From assembly GCA_021464245.1 (NCBI GenBank), contig JADCRB010000066.1, forward strand, positions 248,001 through 312,000: a stretch of 64,000 nt of DNA, given 5' to 3'. The position numbers were made by a program, and so were the translations under genes. Shown piece by piece: positions 46,558-56,399 of the stretch. The stretch is from Carallia brachiata (taxonomy: Eukaryota > Streptophyta > Magnoliopsida > Malpighiales > Rhizophoraceae). The notes under the pieces were generated by a model, which saw only the letters and a list, made by a program, of their open reading frames with translations, did not search any database and was not told where the DNA came from. Within the stretch, counting starts at the first letter, position 1. Each line of letters starts with the position of its first letter.

Positions 46558-47977
46558 AACTGGTTTGAATGTTGGCACAATTTAGGTGCTCTTGAGAATA
46601 TATATGAATAAGGAGATAACTGTATCTTCCTGTTCTTTTTAGTACCTGTCTTCTTACATATGTACCGTTGATCAAGGAATAATTAACCACAGATTACGAA
46701 GGATATGTTTAATTAGCTAAGTGAAAATAACTGCCGGAGAATCCCATTTCTGATCATCAAGAAATTACCTCAACGAATTTGTTATCCGATGAAGCGCGTA
46801 TGCAATGAAGTCCATTTATTTTTCTTCTTGTTAAATTGATGTTGACATTAAAGATGATAAAAAAGAAAAAGTTTCCAATGAAAATTTTCACTAAACAAAA
46901 ATTAAATGTAATAATTCTTCACATTCTACTTTAAGGAAAGCAAATTATAATTATTTTAATATATTTTCTTAAAAATAATTACTTGCCCACCAACTACAGT
47001 TCTTGAACTCTAAGTTTGCTGCAATTGAACAAAATAAAACGTAGACAGACTTGATTGCAAACGATAAATACATACCTTGATCATCAAATTAAATAGAAGT
47101 AAATATAAGGAGGAGTACACTCCTTATTATTCGGTGAAGGTTATTAATTTTTTTAAAAATTATGTAAAGTCAAAACATATATTTATCATCACTTTTATAC
47201 TCTCAAACTCTCATATTATAATCAAAAGAAAGCTTTAATAAGTAATTTTACCACTCGAACCATACACTCAGTGGTACAAATTCATTTTCTCAATCACTCA
47301 ATTTCTCTCGTAGATTTTGTCAGGCAGATTATAATTTAATTCTAATAATTAAAATAAAAAACAAAAACCAAGTAATTCTGGACTAAATTTTCCCGGAACT
47401 TTTGCAGTGCCCCGCCGCCACATCTGCCTCCTCTGTAGTCCCATCATCGTTGTGATCATCCTCATCTTAATATTAGTGGGTGATAAAAAATAAAAAATTG
47501 TGACAATGGGGCTATACCGACCACACAATTAGACCAGACCATCGACCGGAAAAAAATATTCAAGTAAATTAATGATTACTTACATGTACTAATAAAATTA
47601 TTTTATTGTAATATATAAATTATAGGCTTAAGTTGTCAAGAGAAAATTAATTTTTCAAATACCATTAAAATTCACTATATTTGATCTCTTATAAAATTAT
47701 TAGGAGTTTTTAATCACACTCTATTTAACCATTACTTAATAAAAATATTTATGTGTCCATCAAGTGATGGTCAAAATAATGGAAAATCAAACTTCTACAC
47801 TCCCAAAACATAGACTTCCAATGCAACATCTATAATTAAGTTTGGTCAAAATAGTGGAATGTCAAACTTCTGCATTCCATAGCATAAACTTGTAATGTAA
47901 CATCTACAAATCAATCTCCTCAAGTAGCCAAATTCTCACACACATAGCTCATATAACTCTCGTTAAACTTGTAAACA
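46558..47977. other. Intergenic between peptide genes 2 and 3
   Basis: AT-rich. Bases 47500-47960 again resemble the upstream regions of genes 1 and 2 (AATGGAAAATCAAACTTCTACACT and CAAATTCTCACACACATAG), and a local duplication repeats the ATGGAA(A/T)(A/G)TCAAACTTCT(A/G) word at 47770 and 47850. No gene seen. Confidence 0.6.
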
Positions 47978-48330
47978 ATGGCAAGCAAGTCTCTGAAGCC
48001 ATCTGTTCCGGTCATCATTTTCATCATTGCTATGGTATCTTCCGCAATAATACCATGTGAAGCAGGTCGACCAAATAGGCAAGGTAATTGAATATAAACC
48101 ACAGCCAAAATTTTTTTAAGAAAAAATTTTCTGATTTTTTGCAAATTATGGACATCTTAGGCTAATGATGATATTAATCTTGCAGTTCTCCAATCCGTCC
48201 CCCTCCCCCCAGGCCACGACGGCCTATGTGTGCGGCCTGCGCTTGTTGCCGGCCTGCACCCCCAGGCGGCTGCTGCCCGTGCTTCGGTTGTTTGGATTCT
48301 GGTCCACTTACTGAGTCCAAGTCTCCATAA
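47978..48330 (+). pseudogene. Small secreted cysteine-rich protein, tandem copy 3, frameshifted
   Basis: Exon 1 (47978-48083, again 106 bp) encodes MASKSLKPSVPVIIFIIAMV and CEAGRPNRQ. Exon 2 starts at 48186 after TTGCAG but has 145 bp instead of 158. Thirteen bases are missing from the Val/Pro stretch before the Cys block, and 13 is not a multiple of three. The Cys-rich block (MCAACACCRPAPPGG and CCPCFGC) is still there but out of frame with exon 1. In the exon-1 frame the tail becomes Ala/Val/Leu-rich (AAAARASVVWILVHL). No TATA-like CATAAA is seen upstream. Probably a recent pseudogene, since the out-of-frame block has stayed clean. Confidence 0.7.
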
Positions 48331-48482
48331 AACTGATTTCAATGTTGGCACAAGTTAGGTGCTTTTGACTTTTGAGTCATATACATGAATAAGTGGTTGA
48401 AATGTCTTTTCCTGTTGTTTTTAGCACCTGTCTTCTTCTGGACAATGGTAATAAGTTATGTAATCTGTACGACAATTATAAT

Positions 48483-49092
48483 CATAGTTTTAAAAATTAG
48501 ACCGGACCGATCGGTCGGACTGAAAAATTGATGAACCGGAGGTCGGTTCAGTTTAATTTTCTGATAAAACTGGAATAGGAAATGAACCGCCCAAAAACCG
48601 GTGAACCGGCCGGTCGGACCGAAAAATCGGTGAACCGGCCGGTCGGACCGGTGAACCAGTAACCAGGTCACCTGGATCAAAACGATATCGTTTTATTTAT
48701 TTTTTTGGATTAAAAATAAGAATAAATAACACTTATTTATATTAATAAAAAATGTAATATTTTTAGATTATATATTGATTTTATGATATTTATTTTTAGA
48801 TATGAATATTCGATTAATAGTTTTATAATATTTTATTTTTGATATTTATACTTTATTAATTTATTTAATTAGAAAATTATCATAAATATCTTGTATTTTA
48901 ATTTTATTTTAAATTTAAGTAGATTCATATTCTATTTTTTATATTTATACTCATTATTTGTTATTAAAAAATGAAAATTATAAGTATTAATTATTATTTT
49001 ATCAAATCAGAATTGACCCGCCGATTGGACCGCTAAACCACTAACTCAGTCTTCTCACCGGTTCAATAATTGGTCCGGTTTTTAAAACTATG
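48483..49092. mobile_element. Non-autonomous TIR element (hAT- or MITE-like)
   Basis: A 610-bp element with terminal inverted repeats CATAGTTTTAAAAA and TTTTTAAAACTATG, extended inside by GACCGGACC / GGTCCGG. The 8-bp flanks ATTATAAT (48475-48482, 49093-49100) match. Because that word is itself palindromic, it could be an 8-bp target duplication or part of the TIR. It holds two direct copies of CCGGTCGGACCGAAAAATCGG-like units near 48530-48640. No transposase. Confidence 0.75.
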
Positions 49093-49099
49093 ATTATAA

Positions 49100-50000
49100 T
49101 GTGATCAAGTGTTGATCAAGTGTTACTTGAAACTGAATGTTAACAATTTCTAAATATTTACTGCTGTGAGCTGCCAAATGGCATAAGCAAGTGCTAATTA
49201 CAGACCCTATTACTTCAACACATACAAAGTCTCAGGGCATACTGAAACTTGCAATAGGACATGAAACCCATTGTAGCTGACTGCTCAAAAAAGACTAAGA
49301 TTCTTTATGTTGACTGTTTCTCCATTTTTTTTTGTTATATTCAGATTGCTTTGTGAAAAACTTTTTGCTGGGTTTGGTTATAAGCGTTGGAAATTGGTAC
49401 ATGTGCCTGTTGTTGTGCACTTGTATGTCAGACAAAGCTCTTCTGTTAAGCTCAAGTCAAGGAAACACAATAGGGAGAATTCCTCAATATCCGTGTAATT
49501 TGATGTGCTCACAATAGCTGCCCAATTCCAGAGGCAATACATTTGATTGAAGCATGATTATCAATAGCCCTAAAGCTGCCATTTTTTGCAATACATTTGA
49601 TTGAAGCCTGATTATCAATAGCCCTAAAGCTGCCATTTTTTTTTCTCCAAAATTAGAACAAATAGACTTGAATTTTTCCTCATAACTGCAGCCAAATAGT
49701 GCATTCCTTTGGCTCACCACTTTAGTTTGAATCTAACATGGTGGTTTAGGCCAAGAGATGGAAGCAGCTTAATTACGGAACTAACATTAAGAGCCTTCAA
49801 ATTGTCACTAGCCTTTGAATGCAACTCAATCTGATAATCTGCCAAGTAATACTGCCAATCCTGCCAATGTTTGATATTGTCCTTACTGTAACTGGGTGGC
49901 ACTCCTTGTATGCTGACCAACTTCTCACATATGTACTGTTTATCACGAAATAATTAACCCCAGATTATTAATATCTTTAGTTGACCTAAGTAAACTAATT
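49100..50000 (-). other. Unrecognised, retroelement-like decayed sequence with a 54-bp tandem repeat
   Basis: Minus-strand frames at 49920-49714 (YYLADYQIELHSKASDNLKAL) and 49720-49484 look like decayed coding sequence, possibly a LINE. I recognise no motif that proves it. Bases 49534-49587 and 49588-49641 are a direct duplication (GCAATACATTTGATTGAAGC start). Confidence 0.35.
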
Positions 50001-50457
50001 GTCAACGAGCAATTATCACAATGAGTTTGTTTCCTAATCAAGCACCATTTGGCATAGCAAAGGAACTGATGTTCTAGATCAAAATCCTGTGTGGAATCAC
50101 TGGCTTCGTCGTGAAGGGAGATTGGTCAAGATTGAAATCCAGGGCCGGGATCGATTTCCAGATGGTGTTCCATGACTTGGACAGTAATGGCAGCCCTGCC
50201 TGCGTATTTGGGAAGCTGGTCAAATAGGATTTGTTTTGCATAATGGGTTCTGCCAATTGGGAGATTCGATCCTGATCATGGCACTCGTTCACTGGTTTAT
50301 CTTCAGCCTTTTTTTTTTTTTGTTTTTGTTTCCAGACCCAGCTAAATCTTCTGTGATTGTGAATTTGTGATTTGTGATTCTTAAAATAATCGAACTCAAT
50401 TACTTCTGCAATGGTTTGGTTTCGAACTGGTAAATAAACAAACTGGAGTGACTGCAA
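50000..50457 (-). pseudogene. F-box protein N-terminal fragment (copy X)
   Basis: The minus strand has HDQDRISQLAEPIMQ, the usual F-box opening, then a disturbed stretch, then LPLLSKSWNTIWKSIPALDF and NLDQSPF. In a shifted frame it continues EHQFLCYAKWCLIRK. F-box proteins recruit targets to SCF ubiquitin ligases. Here only about 110 residues remain, with frame changes inside the F-box and after it. The LRR and FBD parts are absent. The part from 50457 to 50330 upstream of the F-box is probably untranslated. Confidence 0.65.
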
Positions 50458-50459
50458 AT

Positions 50460-52940
50460 GAATAAATTCTGAAGTCAGAAAAGATCCACGGACGCATAAA
50501 AATTAAGCGCAGAAATCTACGAATTATAACCAACTGATTATCTTTCTAATAAAATCCTAAATTTATGTAACAAAAAATAAAAGTATTTTTTATCTATTTT
50601 TTTTTTGTAAAAATTAATTTTTTTAGTATAAAAATAAAATTATTAATTAAACATGTCCATTTCGCATCTCAATTTCACGCAATTATATAATTAAACCCAT
50701 CTGTGCAGTCACAAAATTCTTTGTACACCTGGAGATATTAGTTGTGTGTTCAAGTCCTGATGGCTGTTTGTTTTGGCTTCCTTTGCAACAAAAAAAATAT
50801 CTTAGAAATCGTGCTTCTTTGCAGCAAACAAGGTGATTTAAAAGCCCATCTGGAGCTGTCCGGATGGTACACGGACTACGGATCCATATGGAGGTTGGGA
50901 GTTCGATGTACTCTCGACTCCTCAACTAAGCCTCACAATTTGTGTGACCAATTTGGAAATTCTCCTTTAGACGCTGTGTACCTCAGCTTGCCGTGTTTAC
51001 AGACTTGTTACGTCTCTCCCCAGTAACTGCCAACCATTTTGATGTAAAAAAAATAATAATAAAAACAAGGTGATTTAAAATAAATTTTGATTCTTTAGCC
51101 TCCTCGTAACAAAAAAAAATTAAAATTTGATTTTTAATAATAGATCACTTGCCAGTTATATATAATTTAGATATTATGTAATCTCTAATTTTTTTCTTGA
51201 CCTTCTCCACATCACATGTGGTCACAAATCATTATTAATATGTAAAATATGAGAGTTACTTTTATTATTTAGTTGGTAATACTATTAATTTTTAATTAAT
51301 AAAAAAATAATTTCATTGATGCATAAAACACTCTCAAAAGAGATAGCAGATCCATAGAAGAAAAGTCCCTTTATGCTAGAGTTGTCATAGGTTGGCCATA
51401 ATAGGAGATCTAATACGATTCTATTCTTAAGCCACCGACTTTTTTTTTAAAGAAAAAAAATTCCATCGCTAATTGTTAATCTTTGTTAGACCTTATTAAT
51501 CCTTATCTTTTTATATATCTCATATTTGGCCCTAAATGTTAATATTTTTCAATTAAGTCTTAACATCACATTTGATCATCACTTAATAAATTCATATTCT
51601 TGGATTAAAATTGACATAAAATACATGTAATGGCCACATGAATGTTGTCTTTTAAAAGATGGTTTGAAATTTCCCTTTGTACGCTAATATAATAATAATA
51701 ATAATAATAATTTATATGTCATAAACACATCAAATTCAATTTTCATCAGATGCACATCAAAATCAAGTTTGCCACTAGAGACAATTACATAACATTTAAG
51801 TTTTTGTCCCATGAAGTATCCAACCGAGAAGAGGACACATTACGCCGTTTCCAACCATAGAGTCTATGTACTACAATTGCGTTTAGCTTTTAATGCACAA
51901 CAAAAAATTAACAACACTACAAAAGCAAGTGGTCCACTGTGGAAAAGTCAAACACCAATTAATTAGCTTTTGTTGAATAGTTAGTGTTCTGATTATGAAT
52001 GCTTATCCTTAGGATAAGTCTCATGAAAGGACTCCTTGGGCAAAGCCTTTCCAAATTGCAATTGTCTGATATTCAATAAAAATAAATAAATGAATGAATG
52101 GCTGTGAACTCCCGCTTATATGATCGTTTCCTTTTTTTTTATACTAGGAATATTTATAAGAGTATTATCTATTGCATCATTGACTAGGCTCAGCAAATGT
52201 TGCCGATATGTTTAAATATTTTTTAGAGGCCCCTCGTTGGATTCTATTGCCAAATGAAATTAGACGCATACTTTGTTGAGCAAGAGTTAAACTTCCAGGT
52301 CTAGCTTGTCCCAACTCTTAAATAGATATAAGCACTAAAAAACATTGCTCACAGATACCCATATATCTTCTAAAATCCTCCTGGAGTAAAAGCATGTCGG
52401 CTTTAGCTCTATTTGTTTTTGTTTATTGAATGTCATGTCAATTTATACGATAATTTGGTGTTACAATGCTCAAGACTTCGAGAGCTTGGGAAAGGGTCAG
52501 ATGAACAGACTATTTCTTCAACTAGAATTTATCTCATTTAAATCACAATAGAGTAATCTTACTGTTAAAATAAAACTCGTCTTGATACAATAATATTATG
52601 TAAATTGACGTCAGTCACTCAAATTTGGTAATATCTTACATAATATCGTATAAGATTGTTGTTTTGAACTTGGTAGCTCCTATGGACTTGGAACTTTCAA
52701 CTCAAGACTCCTGCATGGCAACAGGTCCACGACAACTGCAAGTTGGTGGCAGTCTCATATCCAGAATGGCAAGATTTAATTTTCTCCAAGGCAGTACTTG
52801 GATATTTAGAATGACTTATAGCTACCTTCTTATTGTTGGAATTATAGGCCTTCTCGATATTAATTTTATTTTGGTGAATTTCAAGCCTTCTCTCGCAGAC
52901 AATGAAATCAAAATCTTAATGAAGTTTCTTTCTTCCCCTG
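50460..52940. other. Intergenic, first copy of a tandem block (second copy 55.2-58.55 kb)
   Basis: Bases 50690-51030, 51060-52100 and 52120-52940 match 55160-55500, 55530-57530 and 57560-58550 with many small differences. It is the spacer between the F-box fragment and the receptor-kinase exon. No gene seen. The 108-codon ORF at 52625-52951 corresponds to sequence just upstream of the kinase start and lacks family features. Confidence 0.65.
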
Positions 52941-52947
52941 AGACAGA

Positions 52948-53107
52948 ATGAGTCTAAAATGTAGAGAAGCATGAGCTTGGAGATCCATTCTGTGGTTTAT
53001 TGCCCTCTCTAACATATCTTTTGACGCCAAGGTTTCAAGCTTTAGCAATTCAGATAGTAACTTTACCATCCAAAAGCAAGCCAGAAGGGAACTTGATGAC
53101 ATAGGCG
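52948..53107 (+). pseudogene. Orphan first exon of a malectin-like LRR receptor kinase (copy X)
   Basis: Matches exon 1 of the gene at 58556 almost base for base: MSLKCREA, then TGA where the other copy has TGG (Trp), then RSILWFIALSNISFDAKVSS and RRELDDIG, ending at the same GT donor. Homology continues about 65 bp into intron 1 and stops at 53173, where a TIR-bounded element begins. All later exons are missing. Confidence 0.85.
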
Positions 53108-53173
53108 GTACGTACTTTGTTTCCGGCAATCTGTATAGATCAACCATTTATTAATCCATATGGAGTTTGTGTA

Positions 53174-54861
53174 GGGTTCATTTGACATCGTTTTTGTTTT
53201 ATATTTTTTGTTTATTTAAAAAAAAAACAAAAAATATGTTTAGCAACTTGTTTTTATTTTTCGTTTTTATTAAAATATTCAAAACATTTTTCAAAGAAAA
53301 AAATAAATTAAAAAGACAATGAAATAATATTTTTCTAATTTATTGTTTACTTCCTTCTTTATACTTTCTCTCACAACTTTGTCTTTATATATTTACTTCT
53401 TTACCATTTCTCGCTTTGTTTATTCTCTCTTTATTCTTCTCTATTTTTTTTTTCTCTACCCATTCTCTCTCTACATAATCACTTTCCATCCTCTCTCTAC
53501 CATCTTCTCTACTCTTTCTCTCTCAACCCACTTTCTACTTGTTCTCTCTCTACTCTCTCTCCATCCACTCTCTCTACTCATTCTCTCTCTACCCTCTCTC
53601 TCTTTCTCTCTCTCAACCGTTCTCTCTAATCATTCTCCTTCTACTCACTCTCTTTACTTATTCTCTCCTCACTTGTTCTTTCTTTATATTTTCTCTCTAA
53701 CTCTCTCTGTGTATTCTTTTTCTAGCTACTCTATTTACTATTACTTTCTTTACTCATTCTCTTTTCTTATCAACTCGTTCTCTCTCTATCTTTTTTCTCT
53801 CTTTCCTCCCTTTTCTCTCTTTATTCTTTTTCCCTCTCTCTCTAATCATTCTCTTTACTTTTCATCTCTCTATTAACCATTCTTTATATTTTTTTTTTCT
53901 CTCCCTCATTCGTCTCTCTCTATTCATTTTTTATCCTCGCTTTCTAATTTTTTTTTTTTACTTGTTATCTCTCTATCAATCATTCTTTACATATTTTCTT
54001 TCTCTATTCATGCTCTTTTTCCTATTTTTCTTACTATCCTTTCTCTATGTACTTTTTTATTGTTATAAAAAAAAATACAAAAGTTGACAATGATAAACAC
54101 ATTGTTATCATACCAGACTGGGTTACACAATTAGACTGAAAAATATATGACTCGGTCAAATTTGGCCAAACTCGACTAAACCTGATAACCCAGTAAAACT
54201 AAAACTCGCCCGGATTTTTACCAATTCAAAAAATCACATTTTTTTTGTAATTCAAAAATATTGGATTTTTTGATCCACTTTTTAGCACTTATCTCATAAT
54301 AATTTGCTACTGATTTCAATTATTAATGAATTAATATCTACTTTTTATCACAAATTTGTTTATTTGAGTTTTTTTTTTTATACTCCTTAAGTATTAGAAT
54401 TTGGAGATTGATTTTGAATTCTCATAAAATACAGTTTGAGAAAAAATGAGTATATTGAGTTAATACCAATTGAATAGAAGATGCATATTAAGATTTAAGA
54501 TGAAATTATATACGAATATCTTAAATATTATTTAATGAATAAAAATAAATATATTAAATTATAAGAATAATGTATTATTCTAAATTTTTACATTTTAGGA
54601 TTAAATATTTTTATTTATTGTAATTCATGTGATGTGAATTTTTTATTACTATTATTATTGTTATTATTATTATATTTTTAATTATTTATGTGGTTCAACT
54701 AGTAACCCAGCAGTTTAACAAGTGACCCGATGACTCTACTTCTTGACCGAGTCATCGACCAGGCCGAGTTTAATAAATATAAAAATTCAACAAACAGTAA
54801 AAATATTAAAATAAAAAATAAAAATAATAGTAAAAAATTTACAGTGTTATCAAATGAGCCC
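53174..54861. mobile_element. TIR-bounded non-autonomous element at the junction of the tandem copies
   Basis: The left end reads GGGTTCATTTGACATCG and the reverse complement of the right end reads GGGCTCATTTGATAACA. The left subterminal TTTTTGTTTT ... AAACAAAAAATATG is typical of plant non-autonomous DNA elements. No target duplication is seen. The left flank belongs to receptor-kinase intron 1 and the right flank to the F-box fragment, so the element replaces the junction of the duplication. A nested inverted pair (ATGACTCGGTCAA near 54145 and its complement near 54745) suggests a second element inside. Confidence 0.6.
53335..54060. repeat. Long pyrimidine-rich (CT/CTTT) low-complexity tract
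   Basis: About 725 bp almost free of G on the plus strand, made of CTCTCT, TTCTCTCTAC and CATTCTC words with a loose period. A 177-codon Leu/Ser/Phe ORF on it is a by-product of composition. Confidence 0.9.
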
Positions 54862-55150
54862 TTTTCGAGATGGTGTTCCAGGACTTGGACAGTAATGGCA
54901 TCCCTGCCTGCCCATTTGGGAGGCAGGTAAAATAGGATTTGTTGCATAATGGGTTCTGGCAATTGGGAGATTCGATCCTGATCATGACCCTCATTCACTG
55001 GTTTATCTTCGGCTTTTTTTTTTCAGACCCAGCAAAATCTTCCATGATTGTGATTTGTGATTCTTAAAAAATCGAACTCAATTACTCCTACAACGGTTTC
55101 GTTTCGAGCTGGTAAGTAAACAAATTGGAGTGACTGCAAATGAATAAATT
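54862..55150 (-). pseudogene. F-box protein fragment (copy Y), truncated
   Basis: HDQDRISQLPEPIMQQILFYLPPK on the minus strand, followed by WAGRDAITVQVLEHHLEKG, where homology stops at the TIR element. It matches copy X (50110-50400) but lacks everything after the first half of the F-box. Confidence 0.65.
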
Positions 55151-55159
55151 CTGGCATAG

Positions 55160-55675
55160 TAGTACTGCAGTCACAGAATTCTTTGTACAGGTGGAGATAA
55201 TGGCTGTGTGGTAAAGTCCTGATGGGCTGTTTGTTTTGTCTTCCTTTACAAATTACAACAAAAAAAACATCTTGCATATCGTGCTTCTTTGCAGCAAACA
55301 AGGGGATTTAAAAACCAATCTGGAGTTGCCCGAATGATACGCAGACTATGGATCCGCAGCAGGTTGGGTGTTCGATGTACTCTCAACTCCTCAACTAAGC
55401 CTCACAGTCTGTGTGAGCAATTTAGAAATTGTCTTTCGGATGCTGTTTATTTCAGCCTGACGTGTCTTCGTACCCGTTACCTCCCTCTCCATTAACTACC
55501 AACTACTTTGATTTTTTTTTAAAAAACAAAAAACAAGGTGATTTAAAATAAATTTTGATTCTTTAGCCTCCTCAAAACAAAAAAAAAAAAAAAAAAATTT
55601 GATTTTTAATAATATATCACTTGCCAATTATATATAATTTAGATATTACATAATCTCTAATTTTTAATAATGTAT
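55160..55675. other. Intergenic, second copy of the tandem block
   Basis: Close match to 50690-51200. No gene seen. A-runs at 55581-55599. Confidence 0.6.
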
Positions 55676-56397
55676 CACTTGCCGTCTGAGCCTCGTCCCC
55701 AGCAGCAGGCGTCGTTTTACCGATTGCCTGCGAAGCCGCCACCGAAACTGTCCTCCTCGCTGGCCCCTACGTACCGGTCGCCAGAGCAGCCACCGGAGCT
55801 AGTTCTGCAACTGCTGATATGGGCGCCGCAGGTGCCGCCTGCGTTGCTGTACCCTCCCCTGACGTCGCCACCTTTGTCGCTGTCCATCTTCCTGCCGTTA
55901 TCGTCTCCCTCCAGCCAGGCGCCGCCACCGCCGTGGTCGCCGCCGATCAGGGTCCCTTCTGTCTTCGATTAAATCTGTTGGGAAGGATTTTGTTATTTGT
56001 GGGCTAAATGGGTGTACTGTTGTTATTTTGCTGTTAGTAGGATAGTAGAATTTTAGGAAATCGGTGGTAAAAATATTTCATAGATTTTTGTTATAGATCT
56101 GTTTAAATTGTGGTGTGTTCTGTTAGTGATAGTTCTATTCGATTAGATTAAAACTAGTTAATGATTTATTATTAGTTAAATTTAATTATTGGTAATTTAT
56201 ATCCTCTTTAGAGGATTGTATTGTAATAGGTTGTATGTTCGATGTGTGAAAGATAACTATAATTTTAGGAAATGTAGGTCTTTGAAGTCGTATTTCTTCC
56301 TTATTTTATGCAGATATTTTCGACACTTTAAAGTCGATCGTGTGTACTATCTTAAGAAATATTAATAAAATATTTTATTTTTATCCAAAAAAAAAAA
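55676..56397 (+). mobile_element. Poly(A)-tailed insertion with a GC-rich ORF end (LINE-type or retrocopy)
   Basis: Sequence present in copy Y but absent at the matching place in copy X (about 51200). It begins with some 300 bp of GC-rich DNA coding for an Ala/Val/Pro-rich peptide (GAAGAACVAVPSPDVATFVA ... LRLNLLGRILLFVG, stop near 56006). It continues with an AT-rich 3' part and ends AATAAAATATTTTATTTTTATCC followed by 13 A. This is the form of a 5'-truncated LINE or reverse-transcribed mRNA. I do not recognise the peptide and found no certain target duplication. Confidence 0.55.
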
Positions 56398-56399
56398 AA

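Noticed and set aside
52625..52951. 108-codon ORF upstream of the orphan kinase exon
   Set aside because: Its equivalent at 58374-58559 is only partly open and non-homologous to any family I know. Probably the 5' untranslated or promoter region.
53343..53876. 177-codon plus-strand ORF rich in Ser, Leu and Phe
   Set aside because: It is a product of the pyrimidine-rich tract, which has almost no G and so few stops. No domain.
55670..55972. Proline-rich 100-codon ORF in the GC-rich insert
   Set aside because: It overlaps an Ala/Val-rich frame of similar length. Neither can be favoured, so the insert is listed as a mobile element and not as a gene.
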